The notes under the pieces were generated by a model. That model saw only the letters and a list, made by a program, of their open reading frames with translations. It was not told where the DNA came from and did no database searches. The position numbers and the translations under genes were made by a program. Shown one piece after another: positions 44,326 through 55,329 of a stretch of 64,000 nt of DNA. The stretch comes from Bactrocera neohumeralis. Its lineage: Eukaryota; Arthropoda; Insecta; Diptera; Tephritidae. The stretch's first letter is position 1, and each line of letters starts with the position of its first letter. Where the stretch lies: assembly GCF_024586455.1 (NCBI RefSeq), contig NC_065923.1:36690370-36754369 (forward strand), given 5' to 3'.

Positions 44326-45320
44326 TAGGAAAAGGTGGAAAAAATTTGGCACAAGCATACTTAATTTTGAAGGCTGGCTGACTGGATCCACCAGTACAAA
44401 CGATTTATCTCTTAGAGCTGGGTATCCACTGTGCACACTTTGATGTCAGTTCTCGGAATAATGGTAAAGTCATCACTCAAAATGTGTTTAATAAATACGT
44501 TTGAGGTTTTAGTAACGGTTGTCAATGCAACTGTTGTACGGAAGCCAAGCAAGGACTTCGCTCTGCTCGCGCTACGCCTAACTTGCCTATGGGCTCAGCT
44601 GCGCGACAGTATGTAGGTTGGAACAACGATTGTGGGTGGTGGGTATGAACAAGGCAATTACTTCCGCTTGCATGCACATGTTGATAAGGAGGAGGGGAGA
44701 AGCGCAAATGCGTTTGCAGGATTTGTGGAATACACCGGAATGTGAGCAAACATGCCCAAATACACTTATATGGCGTTTGTGGCTCATTGCATTTACGGGC
44801 GCACATGTGTTTGTGTTCTATCGGTATCTAAAACTCCCACACAATTGCGTTCATGCATATGGGGTTTGTTGTAACGGCACGTGCGCTTGGCATTGCTTCC
44901 GCTATCCTTTGGGCTTCAAACCGCTAATTCAATTAGCTAGTATACGCCATGATAATTCCCGCGCTTGCCCGAGAGATTTGTTTCACCCTTCGATGCGGTT
45001 TATTCCTGTTGCTGAAATACGCACGAATTCACTCATTTGTCGTCCTTGTGTATGTGTGCGCACGCTTGTGGTGTAATGTATTGTTTTTTCCAAGTGACGT
45101 TGCATCAATTTCATTTCCGTTTTTTCTGTGTTCACATTGCGGATGAAACAGCGAATGTAAATATGAAAATAAATTTCTCGTGACTCATCCCCTTCGTCAC
45201 TCTAATTTTATCAATTCGACACTTTTAAAGACCTGCAACTGGCTTCCGGTTTCCACTACCATGGGCTCAGCGAATATATAAATTATGGTTAGGATATATC
45301 AGAAGAATGTTGTAAAACTG
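44326..45320. other. transposon-poor island
   Basis: 44400-45180 has no recognised repeat and richer GC. The longest frame (44618-45076 plus, 152 codons) is Cys- and His-rich, shares its span with opposite-strand frames and matches no family. I treat it as non-coding, possibly regulatory. Confidence 0.35.
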
Positions 45321-45324
45321 TCTA

Positions 45325-46105
45325 TTGAGTAGAAAGCAGAATACATAGGCAACGAAATACCGTGTTTACAACAGCGCGCCAGTCTTTCGTTGTTTGGCGC
45401 CAATTGGAGTTTCTCTCCTTCCTTCTCCAACTGGACTTTTCAGCGCAGTGAAAGTCTTCCTCTTTTTTCGCTTCCCCAGACTCGAAAACTCTGAGAGCTG
45501 GAGTGCTTTCATCCATTCTGTCGATATGACCTAGCCAGCGTAGCCGCTGTCTCTTAATTCACTCTAATTCTTCTTCTAATTCTCTACTATGCCAATGTTC
45601 GCTGTTGCCAATGCGCAAAGTACCATACATCTTCCGCAGAACCTTTCTCTCGAAAACTCCTAAGGTCGACTCATCAGATGTTGTTATCATCCATGCCTCT
45701 GCACCATATAGCAGCACGGGAATAATAAGTTACTTATGGAGTTTGGTCTTTGTTCGTCGAGAGACGTCATTGCTTCTCAATTGCCCACTCAGTCTAAAGT
45801 AGCACCTGTTGGCAAGAGTTATTCTGCGTTGGATTTCGAGGCTGAAGTTGCTGTTAATGCTGGTTCCAAGATAGACGAAACTATCTACAAGTCGAAGTTA
45901 TGACTGTCAACAGTGACGTAGAAGCCAAGTCGCGAGATATTTCGTCTTTCCTCGTTCACTACCAGACCCATTTGCTTCGTTTCCTTTCCAGTCTGCAGAA
46001 AGCAGAACACGACTCGATTGTTATGGCCGATGATATCGATGTCATCGGCGTACGCTAGAAACTGTAAACTCTTATAGGATATTGTACCTTCTCAATTTAT
46101 CTCTG
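45325..46105 (-). mobile_element. RTE-type LINE with YADD reverse transcriptase remnant
   Basis: Minus strand: LAYADDIDIIGHN at 46041-46052 and around is the RT catalytic YADD box. LVVNEERRNIS (the LKVNE-KTK box) follows, then the region shared with the other RTE copies, and finally MDESTPALRVF and DWRAVVNT at the 3' side. Truncated 5' and broken, but the best preserved RT in the window. Confidence 0.82.
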
Positions 46106-46247
46106 CTGCTCATTATGCCCTTCACAAGTCCATTTTTTAACATTAAAGAATATCTATATTATGCAGCTATAAGCCAGAGCAATATGTTTGAAGCTTTTAG
46201 CGATGCCTGACAGACGGACATGGCTAAATCGACTCAGCTCGCCACGC

Positions 46248-46544
46248 CTACTTATTTAAAGCATTTAATCTCGCCCTGATCCGTCTGTAAGCTTTTTCGG
46301 AAATTTCCTTATGTATCGTTTTAAGTGACTTTCGTAAATCTTGTACTCGTTCGGTAACCAAGCGCATGTCACTTTTGACAATCTCGTCAACTATGTGTAT
46401 AATGCACTGGAACCCAGTACATATACAGCTTGAATATACTTCAGTATACCGAAGGTTTGAAGGGAAATCCACCTCCGAGCAATGTAATCCGGCTTCCAGT
46501 ACATTAGCCATTTTTACTCCGTCTGAATTAATGTTGTGACTCAT
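46248..46544 (-). CDS. hypothetical 98-aa protein or gene remnant
   Basis: Open frame MSHNINSDGVKMANVLEAGL... with two cysteine pairs in the middle (CSEV, SSCICTGFQC) and a C-terminal helix rich in charged residues (TERVQDLRKSLKTIHKEISE, RRIRARLNALNK). It looks more like real protein than the surrounding chance ORFs: mixed composition, amphipathic helix, fair ATG context. Its stop falls at the edge of a family 1 fragment (GACAGACGGACATGGCTAAA on the plus strand), so the 3' end may have been cut by a repeat. I do not recognise it. It could be a small coiled-coil protein, an exon of a larger gene, or chance. Confidence 0.35.
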   Translation of the reverse strand: MSHNINSDGVKMANVLEAGLHCSEVDFPSNLRYTEVYSSCICTGFQCIIHIVDEIVKSDMRLVTERVQDLRKSLKTIHKEISEKAYRRIRARLNALNK

Positions 46545-46779
46545 GCTGGCGAGTCATATACTACTGCTTCATCCACCATCGTTGAGTGTGACTTGAAACT
46601 TTCTGTTCCAAATATAGCATGAGGATATGTGGTCTATTTCATTGAGGCGGTTACCCACTTATTGAGCTATTCCCGTAGGTCCTTGTGAAGAAGTCATCTA
46701 TCGCCGTCAATTTTGCAGCCGAGTTTTTTTACTATAATGTCGATTGGTGTTAGGTTTAGTACTTTTTCTAGTTTAGCCT

Positions 46780-47260
46780 GGAGTGATTATTAGCGCTCCC
46801 GTTATGCAGAACAGCTAGTCGCTATATCGGCTCCAACGGTTATCTATCTGAGACTTTGCTGGCAACCATCCACCACACCAAAGCACAGTTAAGCAAAATT
46901 ATGTACCGCCATTTCATGAGGCCAGATGATAGGCCCCATGCAGACTCTAGCACCTTCTAACATTCATACAAGACACCCCTGGCCTTTTTCAGTCTCTCCT
47001 CCACATTGAGTTTCCTTACTAATTTGTTATCTAAAATTATTCCCAGGTATTTCGGATGCTCATTAATTGTTATCTCAAACCTGTTGAGCGGCTCGGATTT
47101 CCGTGTCGAGATTTTCTACCTCCTTGTAATGAGTACCATATTCGTCTTATAGGCATTTACGTCTGTTGCTTATTACTTATTGTGTCTAAGAACTTCCCTG
47201 TCACTATATAGCAGGCATCTTTCTATTCCGCATTAATCCTCCTGCAGCTCAGTAGAGCTT
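46780..47260 (-). mobile_element. LINE reverse transcriptase, thumb region fragment
   Basis: Minus strand: YKTNMVLITRR, PLNRFEITINEHPKYLGIIL, DNKLVRKLNVEERLKKARGV, LYEC, GLSSGLMKWRYIILLNCALV and WWMVASK. This is the KT-LV-F-RR ... KYLGI-LD ... W-GP-ALVWW order that follows the YADD site in I/R1/jockey-type elements. Stops present. Confidence 0.75.
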
Positions 47261-47770
47261 TTATTCATGCTATCATGGCAGGCTCTGTCCGGACGACTTC
47301 CAGACTGTCAACCTCTGCGTTATCAAGACATTGTTGAATGCTCCACTTATAGAAAGACGACCAGAACATATTCATTATTTTCTAGAACTCTTTCTATATT
47401 TTAGGTTAGGAGTCAAGACAGTGGATATACTATTCGTATAGGCATGTGTGCCTATAAAAGTTTGTCTCTATTGTAGGCGCATATAATTATTTTTCTCCTT
47501 CGTCTGGCTTCGCCGTAAGCCTTTCAGCTTTCTACCCCTCTTTACGTACATTTTCCCTCGGCGTAGACTTTACCACAGACAAAACACATTTGACATCCTC
47601 CCAAGAAGGTAACAAGGCTTCCTCTTCTTTCTTCTCTTCAGTGGTATTGACACTTTCTACGCATCCTCATCGACTGTAGAGCCTCTACGTTGCAAAGCGG
47701 GATTTACAGATGCAAGACACTGCAACTATACTCGGTGAGGTCGCCGGTGGTAGCAGCGACTTCTCCGAAA
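47261..47770. other. intergenic between LINE fragments
   Basis: No gene seen; probably LINE-derived on the minus strand but without a clear motif. Confidence 0.35.
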
Positions 47771-47774
47771 GTCA

Positions 47775-48355
47775 TTGGGGCTGATGGCCATTCCGCTTTT
47801 CTTCCTTATTTATCTACATAACGAGTTTTGTTTTCAAAAAACCTTTTCCCCTAACGCTTTATATCTACCGCCAGGTACCTCATTAGCAATGGTAGAAGAA
47901 GATATATACAGGGAGTGTAGTATAAGGGCATATGCAAAACAAATAAACGCTGTGCATAGACTCATTGCTATTCGAGTGACAAGTGCTTTCCGAACGATAA
48001 AGCGATGCTGCTGAAATTCTAGCTAGTATGTCGCCCATTCACATCCAGGAGACGAATTCGCACGATTGAACGAGCTATCAAAGCCGTTTGTAGGCGTAAA
48101 AAAAGAGGAGAGAATCAAAAGCATCCCAATGAGGCAACATCGGTGGCAAACCTCAACCAAACTACGGTGGATCCACATACAAATCCCGGACATCCATTCG
48201 TGTACAGATAGACAACATGGTGACCTAGACTTCCACCTAACCCAAATAGTGAGTGGACACGAATGCTTTAGAAGTTATCTGTTCCGATTCCATCACGACC
48301 GTAGTCCGTACTGTCTGACTTATACATACATAGTGCATAGAAGACTCTGAGTACG
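47775..48355 (+). mobile_element. R1-clade LINE, C-terminal end
   Basis: Plus strand: YAKQINAVHRLIAIRVTSAF, RTI, then RQHRWQTSTKLRWIHIQIPD, IHSCTDRQHGDLDFHLTQIV and SGHECFRSYLFRFHHDRSPY. This matches the R1-type tail W---WT-RLIPD---W--R-HGEV-FHLTQ-L-GHG-F--YL-RF. Frameshift between the parts. Orientation is opposite to the R1-type RT at 36.2 kb. Confidence 0.8.
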
Positions 48356-48689
48356 TAAATCTTCAAAGCTCTCGTTTTACAAATATAAGGGAAAATTTTA
48401 AAACTTCACTTGGCGGTAGTTTTTCGGTGCAAAATTTGACAGCACGCTTGTGTCAGTCATCTGGTAAATGGAAAGTGTCAGCGAAGCCTCAGCTCAAATC
48501 ATGACACAACTAAGTCATGTACAGTATATTAGGCAGCAGTCACTCCCTGGGAGAGATACGAATTGGGATTGTGTTAGGTTCCGAACTCCGGCTTTCGCTG
48601 CCTCTTGCTGTCAAAAAAATCCCCTTCCCAGTGTTGGATGAAAAGCAAGTCACCAGGAAGAAGAGAATGAATACATTACTCTGCCTTAA

Positions 48690-48828
48690 GTACTTCTACC
48701 ATAGCATACAACTTACATAAAAACTGCCCGATCGAAATCAAAACAAACATAATTTTTTTATGCAATAAGAAATTCACGTAGAGAGGGTATACTAGCTTCG
48801 GTATAACGGTAGTTAACATTATATCTCG
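48690..48828 (+). repeat. family 1 repeat, 3' part
   Basis: CATACAACTTACATAAAAAC with CCCGATCGAAATCAA, then CTTCGGTATAACGGTAG and TTAACATTATATCTCG, a worn version of the family tail. Confidence 0.6.
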
Positions 48829-49541
48829 TTTCATTTAATATTATAATTTGGTCCACACTTATCATTTCATGTCATTTGAATCAACAATTATAGCATTCCA
48901 AACAAAAAGAAAAGTGTAAGACAAAAAACTACTTCAATGTCTGATATAATATTTTCTATTTATATATCCTTCAAATTCTATCCAAATAAGTGTGAAAAAT
49001 GAGGTTATGTCCTCCGCAATCAAACACACTCAAGCACTTGTTTCTTCATGCTTTATCCTAAAAGTGTGTTTCGAAAGGCGAATGTTTGTATGCTCAGTAA
49101 GTAATCAAAGCAAACGAAATAGACGCGTTCTTGCGCAACAGACAGTTAAATCGAAACGACCTTGAACTTCAGCAAAGAAATCATTGACTTGTGACTTCTG
49201 TCAAGTTAAGAGACGAAAAAGGCTATATTAGCGAAAAAGAAAGTGTTTACTGAAATGCTTGCAAACAGACGGACGAAACGTGAAAAGAAAAGCAAAGCAA
49301 ATAATAAAGAAACTGAACTAAAATGTTGCAAGCACCTTTAGCCTTTGTGGCTGCCAGGAGTGTGACTGCAATAGATTACGCCAGCCAAAGGCTGTGATAG
49401 CCAAACCAAAAGGGCAGTGAACGACTTGGCGTGTCTTTGTATTGTGCACTTTGATTATGATAGCCATGCCATTGATTTATGTAATACAATTTGCCAAAAA
49501 AAAAATATATATGTATATTTCTGATCATAATGATAAATTTG
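48829..49541. other. intergenic, nothing recognised
   Basis: AT-rich, no ORF or repeat that I can name. Confidence 0.4.
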
Positions 49542-50349
49542 AACAAGTTAAGATCGGGTGTCACCGAACATTTTATACTCTCGCATGATAAAGTGATAAT
49601 CGAGATTTCATTATACGTCATTTTTTGTTTTCAAATACCGTATTTGTGTAAAGTTTTATTCCGCTATCATCATTGGTTCCTAATGTATATTGTATTATAC
49701 AGAAAAGGCATTTGAATTCAAAATAGCGTTATATTGGAAGGAGGAGTGGTGTTAAGAAAATATTATATACCGAATTTCATTGAAATCGGTCTAGTAGCTC
49801 CTGAGATTTTCAATTAAAAAAATGCCTGGGTGCAGCTTCCTTCTGCAATTTCTTCCGTAAAACGTTTTTTGTTAGTCGGTTAACGCACTTTTAGTGATTT
49901 TCAACATAACCTTTGTATGGGAGGTGGGCGTGGTTATTATCCGATTTCTTCCATTTTGAACTGTATATGGAAATGCCTAAAGGAAACGACTCTGTAGAGT
50001 TTGGTTGACATAGATATAGTTTTCGAGATATGTACAAAAAACTTTGTAGAGTGCGTGGCAGTTGGCCGATTTTGCCCATCTTCGAACTTAACCTTCTTAT
50101 GGAGCCAAGGAATACGTGTACCAAGTTTCATCATGATATCTGAATTTTTACTCAAGTTACAGCTTGCACGGACGGACGGACGGACAGACGGACGGACGGA
50201 ATCCGGAATTCAACTCTACTCGTCACCCTGATCACTTTGGTAAATATAACTCTATATCTGACTCTTTTAGTTTTAGGACTTACAAACAACCGTTATGTGA
50301 ACAAAACTATAATACTCTCCTTAGCAACATTGTTGCGAGAGTATAAAAA
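49542..50349 (+). repeat. family 2 repeat, short copy (TATACTCTCGC inverted ends)
   Basis: Begins AACAAGTTAAGATCGGGTGT, and the 14-bp TTTTATACTCTCGC at 49571-49584 is inverted exactly at 50335-50348. Interior has TTCATTGAAATCGGTCTAGT, GGTGGGCGTGGTTATTATCC and a GACG/GACA tandem (50169-50200). No transposase. Compared with the copy at 53.5 kb it lacks about 270 bp, including the GCCACGCCC segments. Confidence 0.8.
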
Positions 50350-50999
50350 TGTATGTTTTTGTATAACCGAAATAAATATGCGCAATTGACCAAGTAATGG
50401 GCATAAATTGTTTACAGTTATTTTTACAAACATATGTATGTTGATATTTTGTGGCTAATTTTTCATTTCTTAAACGGTTCTTTATGGCAGCTTTAGCTGA
50501 TATGATCTATTACCTCTCAATCATACACAAACACACCCAGGCGTATACGCAACCAAAAGCCTGTATGCCATAAACATTGACAGCCACACATAGATTTGTG
50601 AGCATATCCACTCCCCTGCCAGCTGAGGGGCAAATATTTCATTCATACTAATGGCAAGACGATCATAATTGCGCATGAAATCCGAATATTTCAAGCTTAA
50701 GAAGAATTTAAAAAGTCATTAATCGGCCTTCGTTTATGTGTGCAGGAGCAGAGTTGCTGTCGCCGCAGATACCGACAAACAAACTTACAAATATAAATGA
50801 AGTATACTTAGATATATAGTGTATACACTTAGATACATAGTGTTTACATACATACATACATATATACAGTTATATGTATGCTAGTTGTTGACGTCCTGCT
50901 TCGCACGACTCTGACTGTGTGATAAGATATCATTTGTGTATGACGCGAGAAATCACATGTTTGGCCGCACGACAAAACAACAAGACATAACCAGCACAA
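50350..50999. other. intergenic, AT-rich with CATACATA runs
   Basis: No gene or transposon recognised. Confidence 0.4.
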
Positions 51000-51941
51000 C
51001 AACAACATTAGAAAACAACTAACCAGCCCTACTTGTGCTCAGTACACGCTCCCCGTACAGTGGAAGGCCACATTGTACAGGCACAGCACAGCACAGGGAA
51101 ATATGTCTCACACGACTGGCGCATGCGCATTGCGCGGACCGTGGAAAAAATCCCCGTAATTTTGCAGAGCAGCCCAGCTGCATGAAGGCAACATTAACAG
51201 CGCCAACGACAATTGTAATGGGCGACTGTTAGGGCACAACAGCAACGCGTGGTGGCGTTTTTGGCGGATTCGCACAGAATCAATTGAGTCAGTCGAGATG
51301 TGGACACGTGAGCTGTAAGAGCGAAATCGAAAAGGACGGAGCGCAGTCAAACTTAGGCAACGCGTCGTGTCAGTGACAGTGTCAGTTGATAGTTATCAGG
51401 TGCACAACGGTGTATATAACAGCAACATAAATACAGAAAACAACAGAAAAGCACAAAAGCAGTGGCAAGGCAAGTGAAAGTGAACGTGTGTGTAGTGCTG
51501 GCAAATGGCAATGAAGTGTTGCAAAATTAAGATATGAAGTAATATCGAAAAAAGCGCACATATGTGTTTGCTGTACAGTGTTAAATACATGGATAACTGT
51601 GCAAGGCAAAAAGTGAAAGTGAAAGTGAAAGCAACGCAATACAGGAAAGGCCAGAAAAAGCCCGAAAAAGTAGCTAACCACAAGGCTAACTGAAATTTCA
51701 GAAAAATTTAAGCACAAGAACGCCCGAAACTCGCTTCGCAGCACGCTCGAGTGTCCGTTCGTTTCCACTACTTCCAATTTCGGGTGCTAATACGTCAGGG
51801 TCCGTGGCCGCGTATGCGTGTATAAGTGTGTATGCGTATATATGCTTGCGTGTCAAGTAAAATCAATGAAAGCAAAAGTGAAAACGTGCTATACAGCTAA
51901 CTGCAACTGTGTACATACATATGTGTGACGTGGGCAATACC
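51000..51941 (+). other. candidate untranslated first exon or promoter region
   Basis: Transposon-free, GC-richer stretch. Two arthropod initiator-like TCAGT sites lie at 51369-51385. They are followed by purine-rich text with repeated GTGAAA (51610-51635), typical of fly 5' leaders, and a GTGAGT donor-like site near 51942. No long plus-strand ORF starts here. The overlapping minus ORFs (51382-51777) are antisense of this text and low in complexity. If real, the coding exons lie right of the window or are too short to see. Confidence 0.3.
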
Positions 51942-52004
51942 AAGTGAGTTGCCCCGAGGCTGCCGAGCAGGACTCTTGACCAGTTGATAGGTGAGGACAC
52001 GCGC

Positions 52005-52029
52005 ACCCACACACACACACACACACACT
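52005..52029. repeat. (CA)n microsatellite
   Basis: Eleven or so CA units after GCGCACC. Confidence 0.85.
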
Positions 52030-52929
52030 ATTTATTACTTACATATGTGAAAACTGCATGCCAACATTTTGTGTTTTTTTTTGTTTTTTGTAATTTTTAC
52101 ACACATATTGAGCGATGCAGGCAGACAGCGCTATACACAAACACACGCTTGCGTCGTTTTACGTCATGAATTTCACAGCAATGTGCTAAAGTTCGTGCCA
52201 CATACACACGCACACAGGTCAGTGCGCAGCGTGTATTTTTAGTATACACACGAACACACGTATTGGATGCGTTTAAATACATTTGTTTACTATATTTGCT
52301 TGTATACTACATATACATATATGGAATTTGTATTTTTTTTTTCATTTTCGTCGGTTTTGAAAGCGTTGCTGCTAGTGGCACCGTTACTGCTGTGGCGCAA
52401 CTAATGCTGCATGTGTGTATTTAAATTATAATCTATTCGCACAATGCGCTCGACTCGAGGAGTATCCTTGTCCCCAATGCAGGCTATACTAGATATGCAC
52501 GCATTGTACACACGAACAACACACATACGACTGCTTACACCCACATTGGTTCTAGTCTAAACCGATATATAAGTATTAGTATTTGCATTTATGTGCCTGG
52601 CGTTTGTGTGCTTGCAGGCGCAATGCATGCAAATGTTTGTGTGGCGCACTTAGGCGAAAAAGCAGTTGCATAATATATTACGTATACGCAGTGTGCGACC
52701 AAAATGAAATCAGGCGCATGCATGCAAGTGCAAAAACAAATAAAATGGGCGTACGGTGTATTTGCATATGTCGTTTGTTTGTGCGTGACAAATTAGAATT
52801 GAAAATGTAGATTTTTCCTGTGGAAATCGATGCTTTATTTAACAAAGATTTCTCGGGACAAACAACAGTGGCACAACACCAACACCAACAATTATAAAAA
52901 AAAATCGCGAAAAAATTTACACAACGGCT
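52030..52929. other. transposon-poor DNA right of the candidate leader
   Basis: Many ACACAC and GCATGC motifs; the ORFs present are Cys/Arg-rich low-complexity frames. No coding exon supported. Confidence 0.4.
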
Positions 52930-53487
52930 GTACCTCGTTGTGAAGCTATAATATGCTTCACAAATAGAAAATATTTCGTAGAAGATATTGATGTTGATCG
53001 CTCAGTTTGTACGGCAGCTATATGTTATAGTAATCCGATCTGAACAAAATCTTCGTAGATTTTACCGTTAGTTTAGGCAGTAATGTGGACTCAATTTAGT
53101 GAAGATATCTCGACTACTAAAAAGATTTTCCATACAAGCGCATAATATTTATCGCAGAGTTAGTATGACAGCTATATGCTACAGTGGTTCGATATAAATA
53201 TATTTTTCAAGAATTGTAGCGTTGACTTGGACAAAAATATATTTCAAATTTCGTGAAGACAACTCGACTAATAAAAAAGTTTTCCATACAAGGACTTAAT
53301 ATTTAAGAGCACAGTTTGTATGGTAGCTATATGCTACAGTGAGCCGATATCGGTGCTTCCAACAAATGAGGAGCTCCTTTGCGAAAAAAAGCCATATGCG
53401 AAATTTCGTGAAGATATATTCACAAATAAATAAGTTTTCCATACAAAAACTTGATTTGCATCGTTCAGCCTGTATGACATCAATAGA
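52930..53487 (+). repeat. family 1 repeat, at least three tandem ~155-bp modules
   Basis: TTTTCCATACAA starts at 53126, 53280 and 53435, a period of 154-155 bp. Each module has a GTATG-CAGCTATATGCTA-AGTG line and AATTTCGTGAAGA. The array is cut at 53487 by a family 2 insertion and resumes after 54572 (CTATAGTGATCCGATA). Confidence 0.75.
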
Positions 53488-54572
53488 AACAAGTAAGGAA
53501 AGGCTAAGTTCGGGTGTCACCGAACATTTTATACTCTCGCATGGTAAAGTGATAATCGAGATTTCATTATCCGTCATTTACATATTTTTCAAATACCGTA
53601 TTTGTGTAAAGTTTTATTCCGCTATCATCATTGGTTCCTAATGTTTATACTCGTATTATACAAAGAAGGCATCAGATGGAATTCAAAATAGCTTTATATT
53701 GGAAGAAGGCGTGGTTGTGAACCGATTTCAGCCATATTTCGTACATGTCATCAAGGTGTTAAGAAAACATTATATACCGAATTTCATTGAAATCGGTCTA
53801 GTAGCTCCTGAGATATGCTTCTTGGTCCATAAGTGGGCGGCGCCACGCCCATTTTCAATTTTTAAAAAAAGCCTGGGGGCAGCTTCCTTCTGCCACTTCT
53901 TCCGTAAAATTTAGTGTTTCTGACGTTTTTTGTTAGTCGGTTAACGCACTTTTAGTGATTTTGAACATAACCTTTGTATGGGAGGTGGGCGTGGTTATTA
54001 TCCGATTTCTTCCATTTTTGAACTGTATATGGAAATACCTGAAGAAAACGACTCTGTAGAGTTTGGTTGACATAGCTATAATAGTTTACGAGATATGTAC
54101 AAAAAACTTAGTAGGGGGCGGGGCCACGCCCACTTTTCCAAAAAAATTACTTCCAAATATGTCCCTCCCTAATGCGATCCTTTGTGCCAAATTTCACTTT
54201 AATATCCTTATTTATGGCTTAGTTATGACACTTTATAGGTTTTCGGTTTCCGCCATTTTGTGGGCGTGGCAGTGGGCCGATTTTGCCCATCTTCGAACTC
54301 AACCTTATTATGGAGCCAAGGAATACGTGTACCAAGTTTCATCATGATATCTCAATTTTTACTCAAGTTACAGCTTGCACGGACGGACGGACAGACGGAC
54401 GGACAGACGGACCGACAGACAGACATCCGGATTTCGACTCTACTCGTCGCCCTGATCACTTTGGTATATATAACCCTATATCTGACTCTTTTAGTTTTAG
54501 GACTTACAAACAACCGTTATGTGAACAAAACTATAATACTCTCGTTAGCAACATTGTTGCGAGAGTATAAAA
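53488..54572 (+). repeat. family 2 repeat, long copy
   Basis: Same plan as 49542-50349: AACAAGTAAGGAAAGGCTAA at the start, TTTTATACTCTCGC at 53527-53540 and its inverse at 54559-54572 (1046 bp between outer ends). Interior has GGGGCCACGCCCAC blocks and a GACGGACA tandem at 54379-54425. No transposase ORF. It is inserted into a family 1 array. Confidence 0.85.
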
Positions 54573-55074
54573 ATATTCTATAGTGATCCGATACGCCGGT
54601 TCCGCCCATGGCGTAAAAGTTAATCGTAAGGTCCTCAATTTTAATGTATTTGAAGACATTAATATTGAAAATTTTTAAGCAGATGAGCAAAAACGAAAAT
54701 GGATCACTGATAGTGGGTTTCTACCTTAGCAAGTGCTTTGGAATGTGACTGCTTTTGTTGTTTCCTCCACTCATTTGATGATTTGGTTTAAATTTTGAGC
54801 ATTCCGATCTTGAAGAGGGTATTTTTCACTTCATTATTCTACATCTCGAAGTATTTGCTCGAATCTAGCTAAACTCCAGAGTCCAATCGCGCTCCTTTTA
54901 AAGAATGGACTTGACACCGACAATAGCGGAACTTGATTTAGATTACAATTTACAGACTAGTACTTACAACAAGAAATACACTATTATATGCAGCCAGGCT
55001 TCAAAATCAACGGTAAAATAATGTTTTGCTCACACATACCTACTGTCAATATTCAAAAGGAATGACACAAGAAG
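54573..55074. other. intergenic, old repeat DNA
   Basis: Starts with the continuation of the split family 1 module; otherwise nothing recognised. Confidence 0.4.
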
Positions 55075-55170
55075 CCTGGTAGGACTGCTAACAGGTCACT
55101 ATCTAATTGGCAGATATACCAGCTGACTGGGAGTATCATAGAATGACTACAGTATGTTAGAAGCTGTCAG
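55075..55170 (+). mobile_element. LINE ORF2 C-terminal scrap
   Basis: Plus frame SLVGLLTGHYLIGRYTS then LGVS-NDY, the same LTGHC-IG tail seen at 19.2 kb. Confidence 0.6.
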
Positions 55171-55329
55171 GAGCTAGAAGGAAAATTCGAATAAACTTTG
55201 TTTACGAATCGCATAATCGCGACTATGGTTCGAGGGTTTCCGAAAGATGTCTGAGCCTCCTAAAGGTCTAAGTGCGTTTTAGACATTAACTCTAGCTACA
55301 TATATACCTGGCCTGACGAGATATAAGTC

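Noticed and set aside
44618..45076. 152-codon plus ORF, Cys/His-rich
   Set aside because: No family motif, shares its span with opposite-strand frames, composition follows the TGTGTG/CACACA-rich DNA.
50169..50200. GACG tandem as a possible satellite or CRISPR-like array
   Set aside because: It is a short internal part of the family 2 repeat and recurs at 54.4 kb; no spacers.
51382..51777. 131-codon minus ORF with hydrophobic segments
   Set aside because: The hydrophobicity comes from reading purine-rich GTGAAA leader text antisense; no conserved motif.
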